Assembly: GCA_937910255.1 (NCBI GenBank)
Contig: CALEOQ010000296.1
Location: 1-15,123 of the forward strand
DNA length: 15,123 bases
Origin: an uncultured Caulobacteraceae bacterium
Lineage (GTDB): Bacteria > Pseudomonadota > Alphaproteobacteria > Caulobacterales > Caulobacteraceae
Reading direction: 5' to 3'
Part shown: in pieces, positions 1 through 7,140 of the stretch
How positions within the stretch are numbered: position 1 is the first letter of the stretch
Layout: each line of letters starts with the position of its first letter
Notes under the pieces: generated by a model
What the model saw: only the letters and a program-made list of their open reading frames with translations
The model's database searches: none
Told to the model about the DNA's origin: nothing
Translations under genes and position numbers: made by a program

Positions 1-100
1 TTAATAGAAGGCGAAAAATCTTTACTTCTCCTTTTTCAAGCGGAGGACGGCATACGGGATATCGACGTGACTAGAATTCAGCCGTATGATCATCCTGTCT
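1..100. other. Illumina P7/index/read-2 adapter remnant (non-genomic)
   Basis: This is not biological sequence. Bases 37-60 match the 24-nt P7 adapter, starting CAAGC and containing GACGGCATACG, with three A-to-G differences. Bases 61-66 occupy the index position. Bases 67-100 align without gaps to the 34-nt read-2 primer segment, which begins GTGACT and ends TCT, at about 26 of 34 positions. A T-rich stretch at 32-36 precedes it, as expected for the reverse complement of adapter run-off. Bases 1-31 are probably low-quality run-off too. Genomic sequence seems to begin near base 101. The adapter comparison is from memory but the match is long and in the right internal order. Confidence 0.93.
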
Positions 101-158
101 CAACGCCGTACCGATCTCCGGCGTCTGACCCCAACCCCCAGCCTTGGCAAGGCTCCTG

Positions 159-198
159 GCCCCGCCGGCGCGGATTCGTCCCGCCGCGGGGCTTTTTT
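159..198 (+). terminator. Intrinsic terminator of an upstream + strand transcript
   Basis: GCCCCGC at 159-165 pairs with GCGGGGC at 186-192. Inner pairing of GGCG and GG (167-173) with CCCGCC (180-185) extends the stem around single-base bulges, leaving a six-base loop ATTCGT. Six T residues follow at 193-198. This is a good Rho-independent terminator reading to the right. It must end a transcript whose gene lies outside the assembled contig, since nothing recognisable lies between the adapter and the hairpin. Confidence 0.8.
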
Positions 199-274
199 CT
201 ACGCGAGCCGCGCTTTGACGCCCCATTTAGGCTCAATCCGCAGAAAAAACGGCGCGCGCCGCGATTTCGGGCCT

Positions 275-355
275 GGTGTGGCGAGAACGTGACAGCACCG
301 TGACCCGCGCCGGATTTTGACGCCCGAACCTTTTTTCACCCTTGATTTTGTTGCG
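275..355 (+). promoter_or_regulatory. Shared upstream element of receptor 1 (candidate regulator site and promoter)
   Basis: Bases 275-295 begin GGTGTGGCG and end GACAG. They match 18 of 21 bases at 3820-3840 upstream of the second receptor. The outer parts form an imperfect inverted repeat (TGTGGCG against CGTGACA), as a dimeric regulator site would. Eighteen bases downstream is ATTTTGAC (314-321), and about 20 bases further TTGATTTTGTTGCG (342-355). Both have counterparts at matching spacing upstream of receptor 2. TTGACG at 317-322 could be a -35 box with the 21-bp element just upstream in an activator position. No convincing -10 box was found, so the promoter call is inference. The shared blocks are directly visible. 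Confidence 0.55.
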
Positions 356-535
356 TAATTTCTCTTCGCGCAGGCGTAGATCGCGTCGGTTTTGGCGTAT
401 CGTCGCTATATGCGGTAACGGGTCGTTTATATCTGACGGAACCGCATTCTTATTACAGTGTAATTGAACAGAGATGATAAACGCTGGTCTTGATTTATTA
501 GGGTCAGCCCCGTCATTACGCCCCATCGGATCGGT

Positions 536-573
536 TTTGATCCAGGATGCTTCTTAAGCTCGAAGGGGAAACG
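536..573 (+). promoter_or_regulatory. Shared leader block and ribosome binding site of receptor 1
   Basis: TTTGATC (536-542), TTAAGC (554-559) and GGGGAAACG (565-573) recur before the second receptor. The last two lie at identical distances (21 and 10 nt) from the start codon in both genes. The GGGG run, preceded by AA, is the likely Shine-Dalgarno sequence and supports GTG at 575 as the start of receptor 1. Conservation of the TTAAGC block beyond the ribosome site suggests a role in translation control or mRNA structure, or recent duplication. Confidence 0.6.
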
Positions 574-574
574 T

Positions 575-3500
575 GTGAGGAGTTCAAAATACTTGTCGAC
601 GGCCTCGACCATGGCTGTCGCCCTCGCTCTCAGCCTTGCGGCGGGTCAGGCTTCAGCCCAGACCGAGGTCGAGGAAATTATCGTCACCGGCTCATTCATC
701 GCCGGTACGCCTGAAGACGCCGCCCTGCCGGTGGACGTCATCAGCTCTGCGGAACTGGAAAAGCAGGGCTCGCCCTCCACGACCGAACTGATCAAGTCGC
801 TGACCATCAGCGGCCCGGTCCTGGGCGACACCAACCAGTTCTCCACCTCGGCCCAGGGCTCCATCGGCGCGGGCTCGATCAACATGCGCGGCCTTGGCCC
901 GCAGCGGACCCTGGTGCTGTTCAACGGCCGTCGCTTCATGTCGACCGACCCGCTGACCGGCGTCGACACCAACCTGATCCCGACCGCGGCCATCGGCCGG
1001 GTCGAGCTGCTGAAGGACGGCGCGGCGGCCACCTACGGCTCCGACGCCATCGGCGGCGTGATCAACTTCATCACCAAGAAGACCTTCTCGGGCTTCGAAG
1101 TGTCGGGCGAGTACCGCTACGTCGACGGCACGGACGGCGAGTACAATATGAGCGCCGCCTGGGGCTGGCAGGGCGAGCGCGGCAGCGCCTTCGTCGCCGC
1201 CGGCTATCAGCACCGGTCCGAACTCGACACCACGGAGCGCGACTGGACCTACCAGGACTACACCACCAACCCGAGCGGCTGGTCCTTCCTGTCCAACCCC
1301 GGCTTCTATGTCGCGCGCCTCGGCGCCGACCTGCCGACCATCCCGGGTACGCCCGATCCGAACTACGGCGACGCCGTCGGCTCCATCCGCGAAGCCAGCT
1401 GCGGCGCGGTGGGCGGCTATGAAGGCGTCTATCAGTCGGGCGCCAGCCAGCTGCCGGCCTGCTATTACAGCTATGTCCCCTTCGCCAACCTGATCGAAGA
1501 GACCGACCGCTACCAGCTGTACGGCGAGCTGAACTTCGACCTCACCGAGACGACCGAGTTCTTCCTCGAGGGCATGTACTCGAAGACCGATGTCCCGAAC
1601 ATCGGCTACTCGCCGTCCTATCCCCCGACGCAGGGGCCGTTCGGCCCGGGCAGCACCCAGTATTTCGCGCCCAAGTCGAACCCCTATGTGCAGTCGTTCC
1701 TGGCGGCCAACCCGCAGGTCTTCGCCAGCGCGGCGGCGGCCGGCGCCTATGCGGCGCTGCCGGGCTCGGGTCTTCAGCTGACCCTGTGGCGTCCGTTCGC
1801 CAGCGGCGGCAACCCCGCCTTTGGTTATGACGGCCAGAAGGGCGAGCGGTCCTATGAACTGTTCCGCATCGCCACCGGCCTGAAGGGCGAGTTCGACGTC
1901 GCCGGCGGCATCGGCTGGGATCTGGCCTTCACCTATTCGCGCAATCAGGCCTACGGGGTCACCCGCGACATCCTGATCAACCGTCTCGACCAGGCCCTGC
2001 GTGGTCTGGGCGGCCCGAACTGCACCGGCAACACGCCCGGCGCCAACGGCTGCGAATGGCTGAACCCCTTCTCCACCGCCTATCCGGGCAACCCGATCCT
2101 GGGCGGCGCCAACCCGACCTACAACCCGGCCCAGGCCAACAGCCCGGCCCTGTCGCGCTGGCTCTATGACGACCAGATCGGCGAGACCACCAACGAGCTC
2201 TATGTCCTCGACCTGGTGTTCAACGGCTCGACCGGCGTCGAACTGCCGGGCGGCGTCGTCAACTGGGCGGCCGGCGCACAATGGCGCTCGTCCGAACAGA
2301 CCCGTCGCCTGGGCAGCGACTTCTATGACCGCAACATCACGCCCTGCCCCGTGCCGGGCGACACGAGCTGCGCCATCCAGACCGGCCCCTACATGTTCCT
2401 GGGGCAGTCGCAGCCCTATTACGTGGACGAGTCGATCTACGCGGTGTTCGGTGAAATGAACCTGCCGATCCTCGACAACCTCAACGCCGCCCTGGCGGTG
2501 CGCTTCGAGGACTACGGCGGCGAGACCGGCTCCACGACCAACCCCAAGCTGTCGATGAAGTGGGACACCACTGATTGGCTGTCCCTGCGCGGTTCGGTCG
2601 GCACCACCTTCCGGGGTCCGACCCCGACCGACCGGGCTCCGGGCGGCGCGACGGGTCTGTCGGGCATCCAGGCTGCGGGCAACGCCTTCAAGTCCGTGGA
2701 CGCCTTCGGCAACCCGGCGATCGGCCCGGAAAAGGCCTTCACCTACAGCGTCGGCGCCGTGGCTGACTTCGGCGACTTCCGCGCCCTGGTCGACTACTGG
2801 AGCATCAAGCTGGAAGACCAGATCGTCCGCGTGCCGGCCAACGTCATCGGCAATGTGGTCGGCAACGGTCCGGGCAATGGCGCTCAGTTCGTCGACTGCG
2901 CCGACCCGCTCCGCTATCTGGTGACCTTCTCCAACAACAACGCCTGCGTTCAGGGCGTGACGATGGGGTCGGACATCTCGCGGATCCAGTCGGACCTGGT
3001 CAACGGTCCGGAACTGCGCACCTCGGGCGTCGACGTCACCCTGGACTACGACTATCCGGGCGATGTCTTCGGCGGTCAGGTCAGCCTGAACGCCACGGTG
3101 AGCTACGTCCTCGAATACGAGCAGGACGCCTTCATCCTCAATGGCGTGACGGTGACCGACTCCTACGAGGCCGTGGGCTTCGCCAACTATGACCGCCTGC
3201 CCGGCACCATCCCGGAATGGCGCGGTTCGTTCTTCGCCGAGTACGATAATGGCCCGCACAACATGCGCGCCACGGTCAACTACATCGACGGCGTGACCGA
3301 CAACCGTGGCCCGACCGTGGTGAACACCGGCTTCTCGGCGGTCCCCTGCACGGTGGCCAACGCCACAACGACCACCGGCTGCCAGCTGATCACCTTCGGC
3401 CAGGAGGTCGATCCGTTCGCGACCCTCGACCTGACCTATCGCGTGTTCCTGCCCTGGAACACGACCCTGACCGCCTCGATCCTCAACGTGACCGACGAAG

Positions 3501-3595
3501 ATCCGTCGGCCTCGCGGATCGAGTATTCCTACGACCCGGCGATCGGGAATGTGTACGGCCGTAACTTCAAGCTTGGCCTGCGCAAGAAGTTCTAA
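575..3595 (+). CDS. TonB-dependent outer-membrane receptor (paralogue 1)
   Basis: This 1006-residue protein is an outer-membrane beta-barrel transporter that takes up a ligand using TonB-ExbBD energy. The start is GTG, with GGGGAAACG just upstream and the same MRSS opening as its paralogue. A signal peptide covers residues 1-28 (cleavage after ASA), followed by a Ton box EEIIVTGS (33-40). The plug domain follows, with MRGLGPQRTLVLFNGRR and the conserved stretch VELLKDGAAATYGSDAIGGV. The rest is a large barrel ending in aromatic Phe (LGLRKKF), the usual outer-membrane assembly signal. Ten cysteines fall in five local pairs, for example CTGNTPGANGC, probably disulfides in surface loops. The substrate cannot be told from sequence. 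It is not obviously a BtuB or siderophore receptor, and nothing links it functionally to the B12-dependent methionine synthase nearby. It appears monocistronic with its own terminator. Confidence 0.95.
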   Translation: MRSSKYLSTASTMAVALALSLAAGQASAQTEVEEIIVTGSFIAGTPEDAALPVDVISSAELEKQGSPSTTELIKSLTISGPVLGDTNQFSTSAQGSIGAGSINMRGLGPQRTLVLFNGRRFMSTDPLTGVDTNLIPTAAIGRVELLKDGAAATYGSDAIGGVINFITKKTFSGFEVSGEYRYVDGTDGEYNMSAAWGWQGERGSAFVAAGYQHRSELDTTERDWTYQDYTTNPSGWSFLSNPGFYVARLGADLPTIPGTPDPNYGDAVGSIREASCGAVGGYEGVYQSGASQLPACYYSYVPFANLIEETDRYQLYGELNFDLTETTEFFLEGMYSKTDVPNIGYSPSYPPTQGPFGPGSTQYFAPKSNPYVQSFLAANPQVFASAAAAGAYAALPGSGLQLTLWRPFASGGNPAFGYDGQKGERSYELFRIATGLKGEFDVAGGIGWDLAFTYSRNQAYGVTRDILINRLDQALRGLGGPNCTGNTPGANGCEWLNPFSTAYPGNPILGGANPTYNPAQANSPALSRWLYDDQIGETTNELYVLDLVFNGSTGVELPGGVVNWAAGAQWRSSEQTRRLGSDFYDRNITPCPVPGDTSCAIQTGPYMFLGQSQPYYVDESIYAVFGEMNLPILDNLNAALAVRFEDYGGETGSTTNPKLSMKWDTTDWLSLRGSVGTTFRGPTPTDRAPGGATGLSGIQAAGNAFKSVDAFGNPAIGPEKAFTYSVGAVADFGDFRALVDYWSIKLEDQIVRVPANVIGNVVGNGPGNGAQFVDCADPLRYLVTFSNNNACVQGVTMGSDISRIQSDLVNGPELRTSGVDVTLDYDYPGDVFGGQVSLNATVSYVLEYEQDAFILNGVTVTDSYEAVGFANYDRLPGTIPEWRGSFFAEYDNGPHNMRATVNYIDGVTDNRGPTVVNTGFSAVPCTVANATTTTGCQLITFGQEVDPFATLDLTYRVFLPWNTTLTASILNVTDEDPSASRIEYSYDPAIGNVYGRNFKLGLRKKF

Positions 3596-3619
3596 GTCCG
3601 GTTACACGGACTGATCTTT

Positions 3620-3649
3620 GGGGGCGGCCAGTCTGGCCGCCCCCTTTTT
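3620..3649 (+). terminator. Intrinsic terminator after receptor 1
   Basis: GGGGGCGGCCA (3620-3630) pairs perfectly with TGGCCGCCCCC (3634-3644) across a three-base loop, followed by five T residues (3645-3649). It lies 25 bases after the stop codon and separates the two receptor genes into independent transcripts. Confidence 0.95.
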
Positions 3650-3819
3650 CTTGCCTTCAGCGGCGCCGCACTCCGCCTGGACGCCTGCAGGTTCTGGTCC
3701 CTGCCCCGCGCAAAATCCTTCGCAGCACACGGATTGGCGAACCTATAGAGGACTGGGTATGTCGTGCTCGGGCTGCCGATCTCGGCCTCTTCGGCGCCGC
3801 AGCGTCAATTTCCTGGCGG

Positions 3820-3899
3820 GGTGTGGCGCGAATGCGACAGTTTGGCGTCAGCGATTATTTTGACACCATGTACGAATATGACTCATTGATTTATTGCGG
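3820..3899 (+). promoter_or_regulatory. Shared upstream element of receptor 2 (candidate regulator site and promoter)
   Basis: Bases 3820-3840 match 18 of 21 positions of the element at 275-295. The distance to the start codon is 283 bases here and 279 there. ATTTTGAC follows at 3857-3864 and TTGATTTATTGCGG at 3886-3899, in the same order and within 1-2 bases of the same spacing as upstream of receptor 1. TTGACA at 3860-3865 would serve as a -35 box. The -10 box is not clear. Shared control by one regulator is inferred from this arrangement. Confidence 0.55.
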
Positions 3900-4081
3900 C
3901 TTTTTGTGATCGCGCCACGCCTTGCGCTCGCCGTATTTGACGAACCATCGTTATGTATACCTATGTGACATAGTATTTTTGACGCTGCAGCGCAGTTTCT
4001 TCCCGCGCTTTTCTGGCCGCCCTGCGCAGGAACCTTGATTTTTGCCCGCCGGGCACGCCACTAAGCGCGCTGGCGGTCAGA

Positions 4082-4122
4082 TTTGATCGCTCTGCCGCTA
4101 AATTAAGCAATACGGGGAAACG
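4082..4122 (+). promoter_or_regulatory. Shared leader block and ribosome binding site of receptor 2
   Basis: TTTGATC (4082-4088), TTAAGC (4103-4108) and GGGGAAACG (4114-4122) reproduce the block upstream of receptor 1, with the last two at the same distance from the start codon. The GGGG run supports the ATG at 4124. Confidence 0.6.
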
Positions 4123-4123
4123 C

Positions 4124-7015
4124 ATGAGAAGCTCGCATTATCTGGTGACCGCTTCGGTCCTCGCCGTCGCCACGGCCCTGTCGGCCGGCCAGGCCGCGGC
4201 TCAAGCCACGGGCGGCAACGCGCCCACCGTGGTGGAAGAGATCGTCGTCACCGGCTCGTTCATCGCGGGCACGCCGGAAGACGCCGCCCTGCCCGTCAAC
4301 GTCATCGGCAATGACGAACTTCAGAAGCAGGGCTCCCCCTCGACCGTCGACCTGATGAAGTCGATCCCGGCCATGCAGGGCGTCGTCGGTGAATCCAACC
4401 AGTTCGGCGCCGGTCAGACGACGGGCACCAGCAGCGCCAACCTCCGGGGCCTCGGCGCCGAACGCACCCTGGTGCTGTTCAACGGCCGCCGCATGGCCAC
4501 CTCGCCCGGCTCCATCTATGTGGACACCAACCTGATCCCCAGCGCCGCCATCGGCCGGGTCGAAGTGCTGAAGGACGGCGCGGCCGCCACCTACGGCTCC
4601 GACGCCATCGGCGGCGTGGTCAACTTCATCACCCGCAAGAACTTCGATGGCCTTGAAGTCCAGGCCGGCTATTCGGCGATCGACGGTTCGGACGGCGAGT
4701 ACAACACCAGCGTCGCCTATGGCCACACCGGCGACCGCTCGAGCATGCTGCTGACCGCCGGCTATCGCCATCGTTCGCCGCTCTCGACCACCGAGCGCGA
4801 CTTCGCCATCCGCTCCTACGCCGAAAACCCGCAGGGCGGCTGGTCGTCCTTCGGCAATCCCGGCCTGTTCCTGTCCAGCACCAATGGCGGCGTGACCTAC
4901 ACCAGCCCGGTCACCGACCCGGCCTGTAACGTCATCTCCGGTCCGCAGACGGGCACCCTCTGCCAGTTCCAGTATGTCGGCTTCAACAACCTCATCGAGG
5001 AAGAAGACCAATGGCAGCTGTATGGCGAGTTCAACTTCGACATCGATGACACCACGACCTTCCATGTGGAAGCGCTCTATGCCGGTCACGACGTGTCGAG
5101 CGAAGCCTCCTCGCCCTCCTATCCGCCGAACAACTTCCCGTCCTCGGCCCTGACCACCAAGATCCAGGGCAACGGCTTCTTCGTGCCGGCCGCCAACCCC
5201 GGCCTGCAGGCCATGCTGGCCACCTATCCCGGCCAGATCCCGGCCTCTGCCGCCACGGCGGGCCTGTTCACCTCCGTCGCCTGGCGTCCGATCGGCGTCG
5301 ACGGCAACGACCTGTTCGAGGGCCTGGGCAAGGAAGACAAGCGTCGCTTCGACGCCTACCGCATCTCGGCCAGCCTGAAGGGCGAGTTCGAGTTCGGCGG
5401 CGGCATCGGCTGGGACGCCTCCATGACCTACATGGACGACACCAGCGACGTGGCCACCCCCGACATCCTGGTCGGCCGCCTGCAACAGGCGCTGAAGGGC
5501 CTCGGCGGTTTCAACTGCACCGGCACGACCCCCGGCGCTAACGGCTGCCTCTGGTTCAACCCCTTCTCCTCCGGCATCGACGCCAATGCGGTGGACGGGC
5601 GGACCAACCCGAACTACGTGGCGAGCACCGAGAACAGCCGCGAAGTCCTCGACTACATCTTCGACGAGTACGCCTATTCGATCCGCTCGCAGCTCTACAC
5701 CGCCGACCTGGTGTTCAACGGTCGCCTGCCGATCGACTTCGGCGGCGGCGAAATCGGCTGGGCCGCCGGCGCCCAGTATCGCTGGAGCGGCCTGGAGCGT
5801 CAGAACAGCGACTTCACCAATGTCGCCGTCAGCCCCTGCCCTGACTCCTCGATCAATCCGGCCGCCACCTGCGCAGCCCAGAACGGCCCGTTCAGCTTCT
5901 TCGGCGCCCTGTCGGACTATGACCTCGACCAGTCGGTCGTCTCGGCCTTCGGCGAACTGAGCGTTCCGATCACCAACGACATCACCGCCACCCTGGCGGT
6001 GCGTCACGAGGACTACGGCGGCAATGTCGGCTCGACCACCAATCCCAAGGTGGCGCTCCGCTGGCAGGCCATGGACTGGCTGGCGTTCCGCGCCTCGGCC
6101 GGCACCACCTTCCGCGCCCCGCCGATCACCCAGATCACCTCGTCGTCGACCACCTCGCTGGCCTACACCACCGCGGCGGGCGGCTACCGGGCCTATGACA
6201 CCTTCGGCAACCCCAACCTGGAGCCGGAAGAGGCGGTGACGCTGAACCTCGGCGCCCTGTTCGACTTCGGCGATTTCCGCGCCTCGATCGACTACTGGGC
6301 GTTCGACTTCGAAGGTCCGATCGACAACGAGTCGGGCTCCGACATCGTCAACACCATCTTCCCCAACGGGTCGGCTGGGGCGAACAACTGCGGCAATCCC
6401 GAGTTTGCGGCCCTGCTGTCGCGGATCACCTTCACCGGCGCCTGCGGGGCCTCGGCGATCAACCGGGTCCGCATCAACTTCGTCAACGGTCCCGACGTGA
6501 AGACCAGCGGCCTCGACTTCTCGGCCACTTACCGGGCCCGGGACGTGCTGGGCGGCGACATGAACTTCGGCGCCGACCTGACCTATGTCCTGGAATACGC
6601 CGTCGACGCCAATGTGATCGAAGGCATCGAGGTGGCCCCGGCCACCGACTATGTCGGCACGATGGACTACCTCGGCTACGGCTCTCAGCCGCAATGGCGC
6701 GGGTCGTTCTACACCGAGTACACCCGCGACATTCATAACGTCCGGGCGACCATCCGCTACATCGACGACATGGTCGACACCCGTGCGGGCTCGGCGACCT
6801 TCTCCAACGGTCCGGACGGTCAGAAGATCGACGCCTTCGTGACCACCGACATCGCCTATCGCGTGTTCCTGCCCTGGGACACGACGGTCAGCGCCTCGGT
6901 GATCAACGTGTTCGACCAGGACCCGCCGTTCGCGCGCCTGGACCTGTCCTACGACCCCTTCACGGCCAACCCGCTCGGCCGCTACTACAAGGTGAACGTC
7001 ACCAAGCGCTTCTAA
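4124..7015 (+). CDS. TonB-dependent outer-membrane receptor (paralogue 2)
   Basis: This 963-residue protein is a second TonB-energised outer-membrane transporter and a close paralogue of the gene before it. Residues 1-26 are a signal peptide (cleavage after AAA). A Ton box EEIVVTGS lies at 38-45. The plug carries LRGLGAERTLVLFNGRR and VEVLKDGAAATYGSDAIGGV. The barrel ends in VNVTKRF with the terminal Phe. Shared landmarks include SFIAGTPEDAALPV after the Ton box, CTGTTPGANGC, and YRVFLPWDTT near the end. It has eight cysteines in four local pairs; the pair in the last loop of paralogue 1 (VPCTVANATTTTGC) is absent. Surface loops diverge most, so the two may bind related but different ligands. 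The substrate is unknown. It has its own leader and terminator. Confidence 0.95.
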   Translation: MRSSHYLVTASVLAVATALSAGQAAAQATGGNAPTVVEEIVVTGSFIAGTPEDAALPVNVIGNDELQKQGSPSTVDLMKSIPAMQGVVGESNQFGAGQTTGTSSANLRGLGAERTLVLFNGRRMATSPGSIYVDTNLIPSAAIGRVEVLKDGAAATYGSDAIGGVVNFITRKNFDGLEVQAGYSAIDGSDGEYNTSVAYGHTGDRSSMLLTAGYRHRSPLSTTERDFAIRSYAENPQGGWSSFGNPGLFLSSTNGGVTYTSPVTDPACNVISGPQTGTLCQFQYVGFNNLIEEEDQWQLYGEFNFDIDDTTTFHVEALYAGHDVSSEASSPSYPPNNFPSSALTTKIQGNGFFVPAANPGLQAMLATYPGQIPASAATAGLFTSVAWRPIGVDGNDLFEGLGKEDKRRFDAYRISASLKGEFEFGGGIGWDASMTYMDDTSDVATPDILVGRLQQALKGLGGFNCTGTTPGANGCLWFNPFSSGIDANAVDGRTNPNYVASTENSREVLDYIFDEYAYSIRSQLYTADLVFNGRLPIDFGGGEIGWAAGAQYRWSGLERQNSDFTNVAVSPCPDSSINPAATCAAQNGPFSFFGALSDYDLDQSVVSAFGELSVPITNDITATLAVRHEDYGGNVGSTTNPKVALRWQAMDWLAFRASAGTTFRAPPITQITSSSTTSLAYTTAAGGYRAYDTFGNPNLEPEEAVTLNLGALFDFGDFRASIDYWAFDFEGPIDNESGSDIVNTIFPNGSAGANNCGNPEFAALLSRITFTGACGASAINRVRINFVNGPDVKTSGLDFSATYRARDVLGGDMNFGADLTYVLEYAVDANVIEGIEVAPATDYVGTMDYLGYGSQPQWRGSFYTEYTRDIHNVRATIRYIDDMVDTRAGSATFSNGPDGQKIDAFVTTDIAYRVFLPWDTTVSASVINVFDQDPPFARLDLSYDPFTANPLGRYYKVNVTKRF

Positions 7016-7042
7016 GACCAGAAGCCCTTGGCGAAACGAACT

Positions 7043-7072
7043 GGGGCGGCGCTTCTGGCGCCGCCCCTTTTT
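7043..7072 (+). terminator. Intrinsic terminator after receptor 2
   Basis: GGGGCGGCGC (7043-7052) pairs perfectly with GCGCCGCCCC (7058-7067) around the loop TTCTG, followed by five T residues (7068-7072). It ends the + strand receptor transcript. The met cluster converges on this point from the right and stops at 7141. No separate T-tract terminator was seen for it, so this hairpin may also stall that transcript, though the T-tract is right only for the + strand. Confidence 0.95.
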
Positions 7073-7140
7073 CGTGAAAGCTCGAAGTCAGAAGCGTCGC
7101 CGCCCGCTCGCTGGCCGCCTGGCCGTGCGCCAGCTCGGGC

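Larger units (their letters stand above)
101..574. other. Non-coding region upstream of the first receptor
   Basis: No credible gene is seen in these 474 bases. The stretch holds an intrinsic terminator (159-198), a 21-bp element shared with the second receptor's upstream region (275-295), a shared ATTTTGAC/TTGATTT pair (314-355), a 7-bp inverted repeat ATGCGGT/ACCGCAT (410-447) and a shared leader block (536-573). TTGACGC at 215-221 followed by GCTCAATC at 231-238 resembles the -35 and -10 boxes of the Caulobacter housekeeping sigma factor, though the 9-nt gap is slightly short. The local AT content is higher than in the flanking genes, as expected for a promoter region. Confidence 0.6.
3596..4123. 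other. Intergenic control region between the two receptors
   Basis: These 528 bases contain no supported gene. A small hairpin GTCCG/CGGAC (3596-3611) and a strong terminator (3620-3649) follow receptor 1. About 170 bases with nothing recognisable come next, then the 21-bp shared element (3820-3840), the ATTTTGAC/TTGATTT blocks (3857-3899), and further TTGACG copies near 3936 and 3979. A perfect inverted repeat CTATGT-G-ACATAG lies at 3961-3973, with no equivalent seen upstream of receptor 1. The shared leader block precedes the second receptor. Confidence 0.6.

Noticed and set aside
67..303. Short + strand frame at the left end
   Set aside because: It begins inside the adapter sequence and runs through a terminator hairpin.
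233..526. 97-codon minus strand frame upstream of receptor 1
   Set aside because: It has no ribosome site or family resemblance and overlaps the conserved control blocks.
101..574. Cobalamin riboswitch upstream of receptor 1, suggested by the B12-dependent MetH nearby
   Set aside because: I could not find the conserved B12-box or the expected paired regions, and the receptors do not look like BtuB.
692..3259. 855-codon open frame antisense to receptor 1
   Set aside because: It is a shadow of GC-rich codon use opposite a clear receptor gene; the translation is low-complexity Val/Gly/Ala/Arg with no domain character.
3618..3863. 81-codon frame between the receptors
   Set aside because: It starts within the terminator stem of receptor 1, has low-complexity composition, and overlaps the shared regulatory element.
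4103..6736. 877-codon open frame antisense to receptor 2
   Set aside because: Same effect as opposite receptor 1; it even runs through the receptor leader and has no recognisable fold.
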